This document shows, one piece after another, positions 25,992-39,800 of a stretch of 64,000 nt of DNA (positions within the stretch are counted from its first letter, which is position 1; every line of letters starts with the position of its first letter). A program made the position numbers and the translations under genes. This stretch comes from Morella rubra (taxonomy: Eukaryota > Streptophyta > Magnoliopsida > Fagales > Myricaceae), in NCBI GenBank assembly GCA_003952965.2, contig CM025849.1:29568464-29632463 (forward strand). The letters are read 5' to 3'. A model generated the notes under the pieces. The model saw only the letters and a list, made by a program, of their open reading frames with translations. It did not search any database and was not told where the DNA came from.

Positions 25992-28900
25992 GTATCCGAG
26001 AGGTTTTCCCACATGTCACCTCGGTCCTACTCTCATGAGCCTTGAACATAGAATTTTTATCGTTACCCAAAATTAATAAAAAGATTTACATGAGCCTTCA
26101 ATGCCACTCAAACAAATGTGTCACCTTCCACAGTTGCAGTCCTCATTTCAACATCAATCAAGAAGGGCTTAGTTGTTATAATCCTGTTGATCAAGTGAGC
26201 TATAGAAGAAGCTCAAATAAACTTCTTGGACCGGTGATTGCGGGAGAATGTTCTTTTCGTCCATTATTTTATATATAAGAGAAATTAAGCCGTTAATGAA
26301 GACATCTAACGAGATATTATAGAAATAGAGAGATATATTAGACGTTAACTTAGAAAGATTCAGTGAATCAAGAGATGATTAATTACTATAGTACAAAATA
26401 TTCGAGTTCTGCCAAAATTATAATAATGTCACATCTAATAATTTATATCACCTCGTAATTAAGCATAGTCTCAACTAATGTAGAAGATTTTAGACAAAAA
26501 TTCATTGTCGAGGCCTGTCTTGTATAACTTTTAGGTCTCACTGCATGAGTTATAATCAGGGCCTCTTTTCCAAGGCGAAAGTTGTGAAATTATCGCCCGT
26601 GACAAAACTGCTTTTTGTTTTCCTGTTTCTGGGAGACAAAATTACTTTTTGAATACATGAAAGAAAAATTCCATGGCGTTAGGTACCTTATAATAGACTA
26701 GTACTTAGGCAGATAGGACTTGATTAGATACAACTTTTGTCCAGAAATTGTTCACCTTTTCTTTCCTTTTCTTTTTTCATTTTCTAGCCAGCAAAGGTTC
26801 TGATTGTGTATGATGGAAGCATCCATGATCTGGGTTATAAAAAAAGACTCTTGACCAAGTCGATCTTGGCATCCATAAAATTGTAAAAAAAAAAAAAAAA
26901 AAGCAACAATTTGTAAGGGAGTAAATTAAATATTTTAAGATCATTAACATAAAATGCAAACATAATTAACTAAAAATTAAGACTCATTAACTATGATGAC
27001 ATTCTTATCATTTTTTAGAAGCAATGTTTAATTAACAGTATCCTGCCCAGAACAAACCTAGGAGTAGGTGGGGAACCCACTGCGATCGGCTTAGAAATGT
27101 AAGTAAAACCTCCAGACATATGCAGTGTGATACCTTGAATCCCACATGGAGTAAGAGAAAATAAGAAATGAGAGATAAGTTCTATAAGAGTTAAATCTCA
27201 AATTGAGACCTTACTAGGTTGAATTGTATTTGATAATAATCCAAGGAATTTCACGAGCAACGACTAATACTTTTCTTGGGTCATTACATACAGTTTAAAT
27301 ATTGCATTAATCTGAAATTTCTTTCTAGAAAAAAGTTTTTTTTTGTCTCCTTCTAGAGCTAGCTTGAGTGAGTACTTGAGAAACCAATTTCTGCGAATAC
27401 AAAGCTATGTAAGAGGGGTTGGTCTATATCTTGGAAGTTTTACTCCCGCGGGCCACCTCAACGGGCCACCTCAACGTGTCTAGTTTTCAATTCCTATGAA
27501 AATTGAGGCAAACAAAAAAAAATTATTAATTCAAATAGTCCCTTCTTTATATGGGTTTTGAAGAATTTTAATTTTTTATTTACTTATGTTTTTTTTGAGA
27601 ACGCCGGTAATTTCTTGGCGCTCCTTACTTATGTTTTTTTGAATTAATAAAATAATTAATTCAAATAGTCCCTTATTTCAAATATCGAACGGATCTGTTC
27701 TAATTTTGACGGCTTATAGCCATTTTTTATTTAAGGCACAGATTTATTTTACCTGAGAAATATTCTCATTTTGTACATATTTACTTATTTATTTTCAAAA
27801 AATAAAAAATGAAGGATTTACTGTGTTTTGGCTGTTTGGCCGTAATTTTGGAATTCATTTTCGTCAGTATTCGTCTGCTTAAGTTGACTTGACTTGCAAA
27901 ATTCCGTTCGGAAATCATTACTACAGGGAGGATGCCCACCATTCTACATGATCAACATGGTCACAGTTGACCTGGTGGAGACTCGAGACGTTCCTGGCCA
28001 ATATGAATCATTAATATTCTTTTTATTCTTGTTTCCTCCCTTTACATCAACATAACCAATCAAGACGACAGCGTTATATATTTTTAAAATATATATGACG
28101 TTAAATCAATTAATGAAAAGTATTTTTAATTTCACATCCAGACTCCTTAATTCTTTTATGAGCGGATTTTGAAGATTAGAAAAGCTCGAACTAACAAGTT
28201 TGTCACATTGAGCTTTCAAATTACTAAAATTTATTAATAAACGCTATCATATAAGATTTGATTATCAAACTCGTGTCTCATAGCCCATTTATAACACATA
28301 CATTATGATGTTGATGGTCGGATTAATTTATTTAAAGTTGAATTAACATTAATGAATTTTGATAATTTAAAGACTAAATGTGATATTGAATGAGACAATT
28401 GCGCATGAAGAACACAACAGAAGATAGCACGTAGTAGCTAGAAGAAGAAGAAGAAGAAGAAGCAGCAGCTGATATTGACAAAAAGAGGGGAGCTGGTTTA
28501 CCCGTTGGAAATTAACTCATGAAAAGCCTTTACAGATCAAATTAGGTATATAATCATTCAGGCGTACTACCTTGATCTATCACCATTTACTTGACTTTAA
28601 TATTTCCTCGTTCTTCGTCAAGTCCTCCTAGAACTGTCTACTATATAATCCGTCAATGGTTGTGATTCTAAAATCCCACCATATACTTGGACCCGGCCAA
28701 AAGGCACCTACATATTAATGTAGCACTTCCTCTTTTCAAATTGATTGCACTCGGAGTAGTAGATGGTCAAGTGAACCACCTAGCTACCCAGGGAAAGAGG
28801 GCATGATCTTGATCATCATCCAATGACCTAGCGTTTTAATAGAATTAAGTGGGTGAACATGATCTGCATTTTTTGTTTTTGTTTTCCAAATTTATTCATT

Positions 28901-31900
28901 AATATTGACTGTTAGTTTAGATTTCAACCATTTTATTCCCACTTCAAATAGGATCAAAATCATCTCCAATTTACTGCTCTCATTAGACCATCCAATTGAG
29001 AGAGAGAGAGATATTATATACATTGAATGATGTAGAACCCACACTGTCCGATAATTAATACAGATAACATTGAATATCGTAGAGCCCACATGTTGTGTTG
29101 GTCTCTCTCATGATATGAATGATTCTCCACATATTAATTGAGGTTTATATAGGTTGTCTTCGATATAGATCTCAAATTAATAATGTTATCTAGCGCAAGA
29201 ATAGCATGAACAACAATATGCATACAACATATCACACAAAATTTCATCTTTTATCCTTATACTTCTTGTGGGACTCGGTTTATCAAACTATAGCTCGACC
29301 CTTCTTTAGGTAGCGTCCTGGACTCTTCACATTGACTTTGTCTCATAGGCAATCTATCAACTCAATTAGTTAAGTGATCATGATCCTCTCTATATAATTT
29401 GCAGCCTGAATTGAAACGGTCCAATTTAGAGAGACGCATTATTTAGGATCTACAACTGAACTATTTAGATGGTATTTGCGTCTACAATTTTGTTCTAATA
29501 ACATAAGTAGAAAATAATTTGTATCCTCAATCAAATCATCTCTTTTTTTTATGACTTTTTCACTAACTCTCATCTCCAAAATTTTGATTTGCAAACACCA
29601 GGTTAGTCTAGCAGGGATTACTTGCAAATATAATTTACATGCCTAGTACATTCTTTTTCAACAATCCCATGATTAAACAAACATCATAGGAATGGGTCAA
29701 TCGTAGCTGAGGACAAATGAATGAACATCATGAGATCTGTACCATTGTCAAAAACTTGTACTGGGGTTCGATGACAATCTCCACAACAAACTAATATAGA
29801 ATTTGGTATTAGATCGAAGACATCCCCGGCTGCCCAATTGACCAGGACCTGAGTCTCTCTTCTATCTCACGTGTACGGCAGTTTTGAGCAGTTGGGATTC
29901 TAATGGGTCACTACCGAACGAGGTCTAAAATGTCAAACAGGAGGATTGCAAAGTGGAATATAATTTTTTTCACTTTTAGACTTTGTTACTTTACTATTTC
30001 TCCTTTGAAATTTGATCAAAAATGTCCCTGCACATTGTCACTTAGTCTAAATTTGTCATCATTGCCTGCAGAGATAAAATAGTCTTTAACTACCAAAGGT
30101 TGGAAAAACTTTGTTTCACTCATGAATGATCATTAACTAGGAGTTGGGATAATTGACTTGGACTTGGCTATTAAGCCTTCTACACCTAAATAGATGGAAC
30201 CACAATCATCTCGATCGATCTCATACTATTCTTTGTGATTTTTAGTTAATTGATTTGTTTTAGATTGTACATAAATTTATAACTAGACCAAAATCCTACG
30301 CAATTCTTTACTTGAAATTGTACCATAAACATAACATGTGTGGGTCATATATTTTATAATGTGATATGTAATAACTAAGCTTTGGGTAATGTAGGTCTCA
30401 TGCACGTACACTTTTTAATGTACATTTAATACTTGTCGTGTTGTCTCTCTCATAATTATCTCATACAATTCAAGTATAGTAATTGCAGACAATTCTAGTC
30501 CAAATTATGCTTTAATATAAGATATAATCCACCATTATTTTTGTATAATGAAAATACTCTTGTATAAGTACAAAATTTAGATGTTTGGGTTTTAATTTGG
30601 AATCTTGGGAGGACTCTCGAGAGATCCTCTCAAATTTGATGCTGCTCCAATTTAGAAAGAGATGGCCATATGTATTTAATATTGTAGGGTTCATATAGTT
30701 AGCCCATAATTAATAAGGTAACATTGAATGTGGTAAGGCCTATGTGCTGTCTCTTTCTGAATTAGACCATTGTAGGTAAATTAGGAAGAATAATCGGAGA
30801 TTGATGGAGAGAAATAGGGAGGCTCTGTTAGATGTTTCTGTGCTTGAATTATTGAATTTCCACCTTTTGTGGGTGCCGCCATCCTTGTAGTAATTTGAAG
30901 GGTTCTGAAATCCCAGTCCCGTGATCAACGGGTTCAAGAATCATATTATATATAATGACTTTCACACTTTGTTGTCAAAATATTTGATGATAAATGGACT
31001 ACCCAGTTGAATGCAAGGCCTTATGGCCCAACCGTTATTAGCCATCAAGTAAACAAAGAATTTTGAATTAAAACTAGCAGTTCAGACAGAATACGCCAAA
31101 AAAAAAAAACGCATGACTACATAATTTAAATAGACGGATATGAATCCCTATTTATGTTATAATTAGAGGATTTTTTTTTACCAATAAAACCAAGTAATAT
31201 TATGATGTCTAACTTCTGTTTTGTTTTTTTACTTTTTGTTTTTTGCTATTTCGTTCATTGCTTATGAGCCTTTGATATGTGTCGGAAATATACAGAAAAT
31301 AATAACTATATATTAATTAAGATGGAAAACAAATAAAACCAAGATATTCATTCATCTAAAGGCCGTGCATGAAGGCATTTATGGTAGTGCAAAGTTATGA
31401 ATTGTATATGATTCTTTTCTCCACGTAATAAAAACAATTCATATTGTTTTCGGAGAGAAACCGATGTTACTCTATCATATATTGTTACTTTTTCAAAATG
31501 TTTTGATATAAAAATTTTGAGTGTAAATAAATCTGTATATTTTTTTTAAAAAATATAAGGAGAGAAATTCATTGCACTTGTGCAACGAGTTCAGACATAT
31601 CTGACTTGCTGATGTTGGAAAATCCACTAATAGACTAAGAGTGCAACGACAATTTCTAGATACTTGAACCGGTCCAACAGTCCAAGTATTTCTAAAAAAT
31701 TTACATATACCTATTTTTCAGTTTTTGAAGGTTATAATAGAATTTTAGAATTTTGAAAATCTTCAGGATTATTTTCAGATTTTTAAGAGGGACCAAGAAG
31801 AACATCTTTTAAAATTAATTGGGACAAATGGAGACTTTTAGGAACTTTTTCTTGACTCGTAAGGGACTGCGAGAGATATTTCAGAATTTTGTTTGGCAGG

Positions 31901-32123
31901 GCCATGAAAAATATATTTTTTTAACGTTTTCATGGGAGCAAAGGGGAAGCTTTCAAATTTGTTGGTCCCAATCTAATTATATAGATAACTCAAGCTGGAA
32001 GCTTAGGGAGAGGTCAGGTTACATCCCACATCATGCTTGTATCACGTGATTCACAAAGGGCCCTGTCCAAAATAATGTCCAGCCCATTTCAGCGCAGATT
32101 CCTCAATGAACTGGGCCGAAGAC

Positions 32124-32320
32124 AGCCCAATTGAGGGATACAACTTTGGGCCGAGTTTGACAAATCAGAAATCCAAGAACATCTCAGTCCACACAAAAGG
32201 GAATTATTGGTTCTAACTAGTAACTATGAAGTCGGCCCAATTGACGAATAGAATTTTGGATCGAGTTTGACACATCACAAATCCAAGAACATCTCAGTCC
32301 ACAAAAGAAGGAATTATTGG
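32124..32320. repeat. Tandem pair, period 111 bp
   Basis: Units begin at 32124 and 32235 with GCCCAATTGA and share CGAGTTTGACA.ATCA, AATCCAAGAACATCTCAGTC and GGAATTATTGGTTCT. They differ by scattered substitutions. Confidence 0.85.
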
Positions 32321-33499
32321 TTCTTATTTACATATTAAATTACCGAGATGTTAATTATTAATTGTGCATTCTTAGTTCTTATAATAAATATAAAGACATA
32401 AATAATATAGAAGAGAATCTCAAACAAATATTTGAACGAATAGATTTTAGAGCATAACGATTAATACTCTAAATAGGATCTAAGAATTTTAATTAGATTA
32501 GAATCTTACTTATTTGTTATAATTCTAGATAAATACAAAATTTAAGTTGTGCATTCTATATTTAATAAATTCCATTTTAAATAATTAGATCAATTATAAA
32601 TTATGTCTCTAGTATAAGTAGGCCTTAACCTAAGAAATATCCACACCTCAAATATCAAATAAATTAATTGCTTTAAATCTCGAGCCAATTTGAGTTAAAC
32701 AAGCCTTATTGCATACTTAAAAAAAAATTATTTATTTTGAGATAATAGGCATGTCATTTATTTTTGAGTCCCACTCAAAATTTTAAGCCTATTAAAACAA
32801 TTACAAAATAATCTCTCTCTCCCTATTAAATTATTCTTTTTTCATTATAATATTTATTCAAATCTTCTCTCTCTTCTTTTCTTCACTAACACCCATAAAC
32901 TATCTTTACTTTTTCACCAATTCTCATACCCCAAAATTTTAACAATCAAACATCCTGGTCTATGTGCATTGACATTGGACATATTTAGGTGGTGTTTGAG
33001 TATTCCAAAATTTTGGTTTAATTAAAAAAATCACAAAATAATCTCTCTATTCTTATCAAATTATTCTTTTTCATTGATTCAAAATTTTCTTTCTTTATTT
33101 TTTCACTGACTCCCACAAACTATCTTTACTTTTTCACACTCATTCCAACAGTTTCAATATCAATTAAGTCAAGACAGACTATTTCGTGGGCAGTAGAATT
33201 CCAATTCACACTCGTTCACTTAGTTTGTTCATAAATAAAAGCTCGTCCTTCTAAATTCTTAAGCAATCACTTTAACGGCAATTAGTGTGACAAAGATTAG
33301 AAAGAAGAATTTTCCATGGTCGGACAAAAAATACTTTGTATTTTGCAGGAGTTACATTCAAGGTCTTTCTCACTGTAGGGTCCTAGTCCTACCATTGCAG
33401 GTATTTTATATGATGAATCGTGGATGATACTGTGCCATCGCCGTCCGGGATAAGCACTGGAAGGGGGACCATACAAGTCCCTTCACAACTCATCTGGTC

Positions 33500-33651
33500 G
33501 CATATAAGTCACGTGTCCTATATAGAGTGAGTCCACGACTTGGTGTAATAGGACCACAAGGTTCTTCAAGAAACAACGTAGACTACTTCTCCGCTTTGTG
33601 AATATTCTTCAAGTGCCACTGTCAGAGCTCTCTTTGCTTCCGTATTAGAGT
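33500..33651 (+). promoter_or_regulatory. Promoter remnant of the BASS4-like locus
   Basis: A G-box-like CACGTGTC lies at about 33509-33516 and a TATA-like CTATATAGAG at 33528-33537, roughly 115 bp before the first ATG of the BASS4-like first exon. Spacing fits a plant core promoter. Whether it is still active is unknown. Confidence 0.5.
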
Positions 33652-35020
33652 ATGATGAAGCTAGTAGCTATAAGCAACCCAGGATCCAGACCACCTTTGC
33701 TGCCAATGTGTTTTCTTCGTCATAACCCATGTTTTCTTGCCAGCAATGCTCTATTCTCTAGTTTCACTCCTGTTTCCGCTCGTAATGTAAGGACACTTTC
33801 ATTGCCTATACGTGCCACGGATAATTCCCATAAGGTCATCTTCTCGAATTCTACTATTTGTCCAACATTATTCTCCTCGTTAATTTTCAGTTTATCTTTT
33901 CGCATTTTAGTATTTAGCAGCAACCAGAGATGATGTTGAGATTCTCAAACTGTAACTTGGGCTTTAACACACTTTGTCGTTTCCCTACTACTCCGTCTGT
34001 CTAAATTAACTTTGTGGGCTGAACTTTCCACTACTGCTTTTCAATAGTAATAAATATCTTTCTTTCTTTCGTGGCATAATTTGAGTGTACATTCCAGATC
34101 ACTAGTGTGTTGGGGTTTGAAGCTTGAAAAGCTAAATAATTTTATGTTGGTGTTTAATTTGGCCGAAACAAATTGGTTAAACTATTTACTATTGAGATGA
34201 TGAAACTCTGTTTGATGTGAATGCTTACTTGTGTGAGCAATTGATTCTATAGCTTTGGAGAAGACTCACATGTTCTGTCAATAGTTATGTGAACAAGGGT
34301 TACGGCATTGCGGATGCTAGAAACGCTTGTTTAGCGTTTAGTAAGTTTTAGGAGCATCTACACACTCTGTCCTTTCATGTTACAAGTCATACCAACTGAT
34401 TATCACCTATGGTGCAATAGTTTATGCAACTATAGGTTGTGTAAGCTCATAATTTAATAGGCATCTTTTTTTGTTTATGTGCGATAATTATGGTGGAAAC
34501 TCTTATGCCTTGTTGCAGGATAGCTACACCATTTTGTGTGAATTTTTGTTCATTCTTATACTCTGGGATTATTTTAGTGGTTCATATTTACATGAATGCT
34601 TCTTGAAGTATTTGGCACGATTGGCACAAGATGCCCACCTATCTTCCCTTGAAGTGAAAAAGTATTAGTTGCTTTACAGGGAAACTCTGATGGAACTAAT
34701 GACAAGAAGATTTTAAAATCAGCAAATGTGCTAACCTTGACAAAATCATTATTAAAATTCACTCTCTCTAAGTTCCTTCCCATAGGTAATGATAGTTTGT
34801 GAGGGAATGTAGTCGTGTAATTGTTGTTAGTGCAAGGTCAAATTTAATCTGCTTTCTTGAAACGAAGGTAGTAGACTTACATGATCTGCATTTTACTCCA
34901 TTAATAATTTACGATGTTTCGCAATAATAGCTTGATTGATTGATGGTAATTCTCCCAATAATCATGACAAGAGCATACAACTCAACCAAAAAAAAGCTTT
35001 GTGCATTTTAAAGGATATTG

Positions 35021-36451
35021 TGTCACACCCCAGACCCAGTAGGGTCCCATAGTGAACTTTTCTCTTGACAACAGTAAAAAGATATAATAAAAATAATTCT
35101 TTCGTTTATTCAGAAACCAAACACTTGTAAAGTTCTCACTTGTAAACCATCATTAAAATTAAAACCTCTCAATAAAACATAAATCTAAAAACAAAACTCC
35201 TTCCTCATCTATCCCAGCCCGCATGCCATCTAAGCTTGATCCTCAGCATGCTCTTCCTTATACTCTGAAGATAGAAATATATTAACGGTGAGTTCGACAA
35301 CTCAGTAAGCGGAGAATAAAAAGAATATAATAATAAAATTTCCAAATGATTCTTTTTCAGTAGTTCGGAACTTTTCCCTTAGGCAATATCAGTAAGCCAT
35401 GTTTACCCTATGGCAGGGTTGTGCAATCATTTCGAAGAATAGATGCACCAGTAATCAGTAATCAGTGAGTTGTATCAACAGAGACAGTAATAACAGTAAT
35501 CAGTAATACACATTAGATTTCAGAACATAAAACAGTAATAAAAAACATAAAATTATATTTCAGTATAAACAGTAATTGGATAACAGTGAAACCAAGAATT
35601 CAAAACAGACTTCGGTATAATTTTTCCCAAAACCGTCATTTCATATTATCGAGAAAAATTATCGTTACCCCGCTTACCTGACTCGCTTGAATAATCGATA
35701 TCCCCTATTAGCACAACCTAACAGTAATCCGGAAAAATAATTAGGGATCAAAACGATATTTGAAACTTGAATTTCACAATGTATAATTCGTTTAACTATT
35801 TGAAACGAATTACACACGTGATCGAAGTAGAGAAGGAACAGAGCGTACCGGCACCGAAAAAACTTCAAGAATTCGCAACAATGAGAGAGACAAAGAAAGA
35901 GAGATATAGAGATCTCAAAAAAATGACCGAGGTCGAAATTGAGAGGTGTGCTTGACCTCTGAACGAGCTCCCCCTTTTATAGTTGAGGAGAACCCAAGAT
36001 TTGGCCGAAAAATTCATTACAAAATCTTGAAACTGATGTCCTTTCGAAATCCCCCATAAAACATGATAAATCATTTATTTATGAAGAATCTTCGAGATAT
36101 TTGCAAAGGAGTCGAATAGGCTTCGAAATCTAGTCAAAAGAGGTAAGGTGAGAAAATGAAGAGAGAGAGAGTGATTTATGAGAGAGAGAGAACTGGTCGG
36201 CGAAAAGCCATGTAACTGCTGCAAAACTCGAGAATTAGGCGAGGAAGAAGAAGAGTCGAAACGCAACGTTTTACAAAAAAATCAAACGGGCGAAAAGAAG
36301 TTTAAGTATTAACTACTCCCACCATTTTAACCACGCGAGCGCATGGCTCCAGTGGCTTGCTCGCCCTTTACCTCTCACGGCACCGAGGTTCGAATCCTCA
36401 CGCTGCCTTCTTTTGTTTTTTTTTTTTTTTTTTTTAAACTGGGTTATCACA
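35021..36451 (-). repeat. Left LTR (3' LTR of the antisense element)
   Basis: It runs from TGTCACACCCCAGACCC on the + strand to GGGTTATCACA, so the element strand has TGTGATAA...GTGACA with the usual TG...CA ends. It matches the LTR at 41489-42915 almost throughout. The part near 35440-35590 is rich in CAGTAAT words. A tRNA-like sequence plus T-run lies at 36336-36436. Confidence 0.95.
36336..36436 (+). repeat. tRNA-derived (SINE-like) fragment inside the left LTR
   Basis: GGCTCCAGTGG resembles a Pol III A box, and GAGGTTCGAATCCTC is a canonical B box about 35 nt later, followed by CACGCTGCC and a long T-run. It lies antisense to the retrotransposon. The same sequence is in the right LTR, so it was part of the parent element before this insertion. 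Confidence 0.55.
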
Positions 36452-36477
36452 TCCTTTCCCCCTAAAAAAAAAATTTC
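36452..36477 (-). other. Polypurine tract of the LTR element
   Basis: Just inside the 3' LTR, the element strand reads AGGGGGAAAGGA immediately before the LTR, preceded by a T-run. This is the expected priming site for plus-strand synthesis. Confidence 0.8.
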
Positions 36478-36498
36478 GTCCTCGAAATTTGCTAAAAC

Positions 36499-36825
36499 TT
36501 AATAAAAAATACCTGGTAAATCCTCAGCACTACTCTCATCTTCCTCTATTGGTCCGCTATCATCAATAACATCCGGCATTCCAAAAGGTATCTCCTCAGT
36601 GTCTTCGATCAAAATATACTCTGGTAATGCTACAAACCTAATAATATCACCTTCATCATCTGACTCATCACCCCAGAAGTAACGTAGGGTTTTGGTTCTT
36701 ATTGCTGGTAAATATCTGCGACGTGGGTTCGATTGAGCAAGCATATCTACCCAACTTAATCCCGCCATCCTGAAATAATAATTTATTAGTGACAGATATA
36801 AAGACGAATCCTTACAATAGTACAA
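36499..36825 (-). other. Small acidic open frame between pol and 3' LTR
   Basis: An open frame of up to 108 codons lies downstream of the integrase. From MAGLSWVDM onward it is acidic and rich in Asp/Glu and Pro. I do not recognise a domain. Extra open frames after pol occur in some Ty3/gypsy lineages, but whether this one was ever translated is unknown. Confidence 0.35.
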
Positions 36826-39800
36826 AGCCTACAGTCCATCCAAAATCATCAATCATATAACCTTAGTACCAGAATTTTCAATTCTCAAATAAATTTGGAT
36901 ATTTTTGTTGCATTTCCTCTTCAAGCTCCCATGTAGCCTCTCCTTGGGTGTGATTATTCCAAAGTACTTTGACTAGTGGAATGGTTCTGGTCCGTAAAAC
37001 TTGATTCTTTCGTTCAATGATTCGCATAGGTTCTTCAGGATATGATAAATTCTCCTGAATCCGCAACGGCTCAAAATCTATGACATGAGTGGGATCATGC
37101 ACATATCGCCGTAACATGGATACATGAAAAACATTGTGAACTCCCGAAAGTGTTGGTGGTAGAGCGACTTGATAAGCCACTGGTCCAACTCTACCGAGAA
37201 TCTCAAATGGTCCTATATACCTAGGACTCAGCTTGCCCTTCTTTCCGAACCTCACTACTCCTTTCGTTGGAGACACCCTTAAGAAAATCTTATCCCCCAC
37301 TTCAAATTCCAACTTTCTTCGATGGCTATCAGCATAACTCTTTTGTCGACTTTGAGCAGCTTTCAACCTTTCTTGAATACATTTAACTCTTTCCAATGTC
37401 CTCTGCACGATCTCTGGCCCCAAAATTTGTCTTTCTCCCACCTCACTCCAGTATAGTGGTGATCGACATCTTCTTCCATAGAGAGCCTCATATGGTGCCA
37501 TCTTGATGCTCGCTTGAAAACTATTGTTATAAGCGAATTCCACTAGAGGTAAGTATCGTATCCAGCTTCCTTTGAAGTCGAGTACACAAGCCGCAACATA
37601 TCTTCCAAAGTTTGAATAGTTCTTTCTGTTTGACCATCACTTTGAGGATGAAAGGCAGTACTAAAGTTTAACTTAGTACCAAGAGCCTTCTGCAAACTCT
37701 TCCAAAATTTGGAGGTGAAACGCGGATCTCGATCCGACACTATTGATACCGGCACTCCGTGTAGTCGAACTATTTCCTGAACATATAACTCTGCTAACTT
37801 CTCCATAGAATACCTGATCTTGATAGGTATATAAAGTGAGCAGTTTTCGTCAATCTGTCTACCACAACCCAAATAGCATCTTGCCCACTTAATGCTCGCG
37901 GTAAACCCACTACGAAATCCATAGAAATATTCTCCCACTTCCATTCTGGAATTTCAAGTGGTTGTAATGGTCCAGCTGGTCTTTGATGCTCAGCTTTGAC
38001 TGTTGACACGTCAGACACTGCCCCACAAATTTCGCTATCTCCCTTTTCATCCCATTCCACCAGAACATCTCCTTCAAATCACGATACATTTTGGTACTTC
38101 CCGGATGCACTGTGTAGAGAGATTGATGAGCTTCCTCTAAATTTGTCTTTATCTCCTTATTATCAGGCACACATAACCTGTTCTTAAATCTGAGCACCCC
38201 ATCGTCTGAAAATATTAAAATCAACTTTATTTCCACACGTACCTCTACTTCCAGCTTCGTTAGTCCTACATCTTCCTTCTGAGCCACTTTGATCCTTTCT
38301 GTTAAGTCTGATTGAATCACCAGACTAGCCATAACAGCCTGTCGATCTCATCTACCAACGAAATTCTTTCCCTTTCCAAATCCATCAAAATCTCAAGTGA
38401 AGGATTTAAAACTGCCACCACAGCTTCAGACGACTTTCTACTTAGTGCATCAGCTACCACATTGGCCTTTCCGGGGTGGTAACTGATTGTACAGTCATAG
38501 TCTTTGATTAATTCCAGCCACCTCCTTTGTCTCATGTTCAATTCCTTCTGAGTGAAGAAATACTTGAGACTCTTGTGATCGGTGAAAATTTCACATCTTA
38601 CTCCATATAAGTGATGCCTCCAAAATCTTCAATGCGAAGACTACTGCTGCCAATTCAAGGTCGTGTGTAGGATAGTTCTGCTCATGCCCCTTTAACTGAC
38701 GAGAGGCGTAAGCAACAACTTTTCCATGTTGCATTAACACACAACCTAATCCCTTCCTTGAGGCATCGCTATAGATCACAAAACCTTCAGAGTCGGATGG
38801 AATCGTCAACACCGGGGCAGTAATTAATCGTTGCTTCAATTCTTGGAAGCTCCGCTCGCATTCATCAGTCCACACGAACTTACTCCCTTTCCTGGTCAAC
38901 GAAGTCAACGGTACTGCAATCTTGGAGAACCCCTCAATAAAACGTCGATAATATCCTGCAAGTCCCAAGAAACTTCTAATCTCGTGGACATTCTTCGGTT
39001 GCGCCCAGTTAACTATTGCTTCAACTTTACTTGGGTCTACAGAGATTCCGCCCTTAGACACCACATGACCCAAAAATGAGATAGTATCCAGCCAAAACTC
39101 ACATTTCTTCAGCTTAGCATATAACTTCTTCTCCTTTAGAGTCTGAAGCGCTAACCTTAAATGTTCTTCGTGCTCCTCTGGACTTTTAGAATAAATTAAG
39201 ATGTCGTCTATAAAGACCACAACAAACTTATCCAGAAAGTCCCGAAATACTCGATTCATTAAATCCATGAATACTGCAGGAGCATTGGTTAATCCAAAAG
39301 GCATTACCAAGAACTCATAATGACCGTACCTTGTTCTAAATGCCGTCTTTGGTACATCTTCAATTTTGACCTTCAATTGGTGATATCCAGATCGCAGATC
39401 AATTTTAGAGAATACTTGAGCTCCCTGGAGTTGATCAAATAAGTCATCGATGCGAGGTAATGGATACCTATTCTTAATCGTAACTCGATTCAACTCCCTG
39501 TAATCTATACACATCCTCATAGTTCCATCTTTCTTTTTCACAAACAGCACCGGAGCTCCCCATGGTGATACGCTTGGCCTAATAAAGCCTTTCTCTATTA
39601 ACTCTTGCAGTTGCTCCTTGAGTTCCGCAAGTTCTAGGGGTGCCATCCTGTAAGGAGCTTTAGATATAGGGGTCGTACCCGGTAGTAGGTCTATCGCAAA
39701 CTCTACCTCTCGATCGGGAGGTATCCCAGATAAATCCTCAGGAAAAAACTTCTGGGTATTCCTTCGCCACTGGAATGTCCTCCAACCTAAGCTCCTTCTT

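Larger units (their letters stand above)
24549..33500. other. Gene desert with small repeats
   Basis: No gene is supportable in these 9 kb. Contents seen: an 81-bp tandem pair at 25831-25991, a (GAA)n patch at 28441-28462, related blocks at about 28990-29110 and 30640-30770, a 111-bp tandem pair at 32124-32320 and a diverged C/T-rich pair at about 32780-32960 and 33000-33150. Open frames are short and unlike known proteins. Confidence 0.55.

Noticed and set aside
36336-36410. A functional tRNA gene
   Set aside because: A- and B-box-like words are present but no cloverleaf with a plausible acceptor stem and anticodon arm can be drawn, and it lies within both LTRs.
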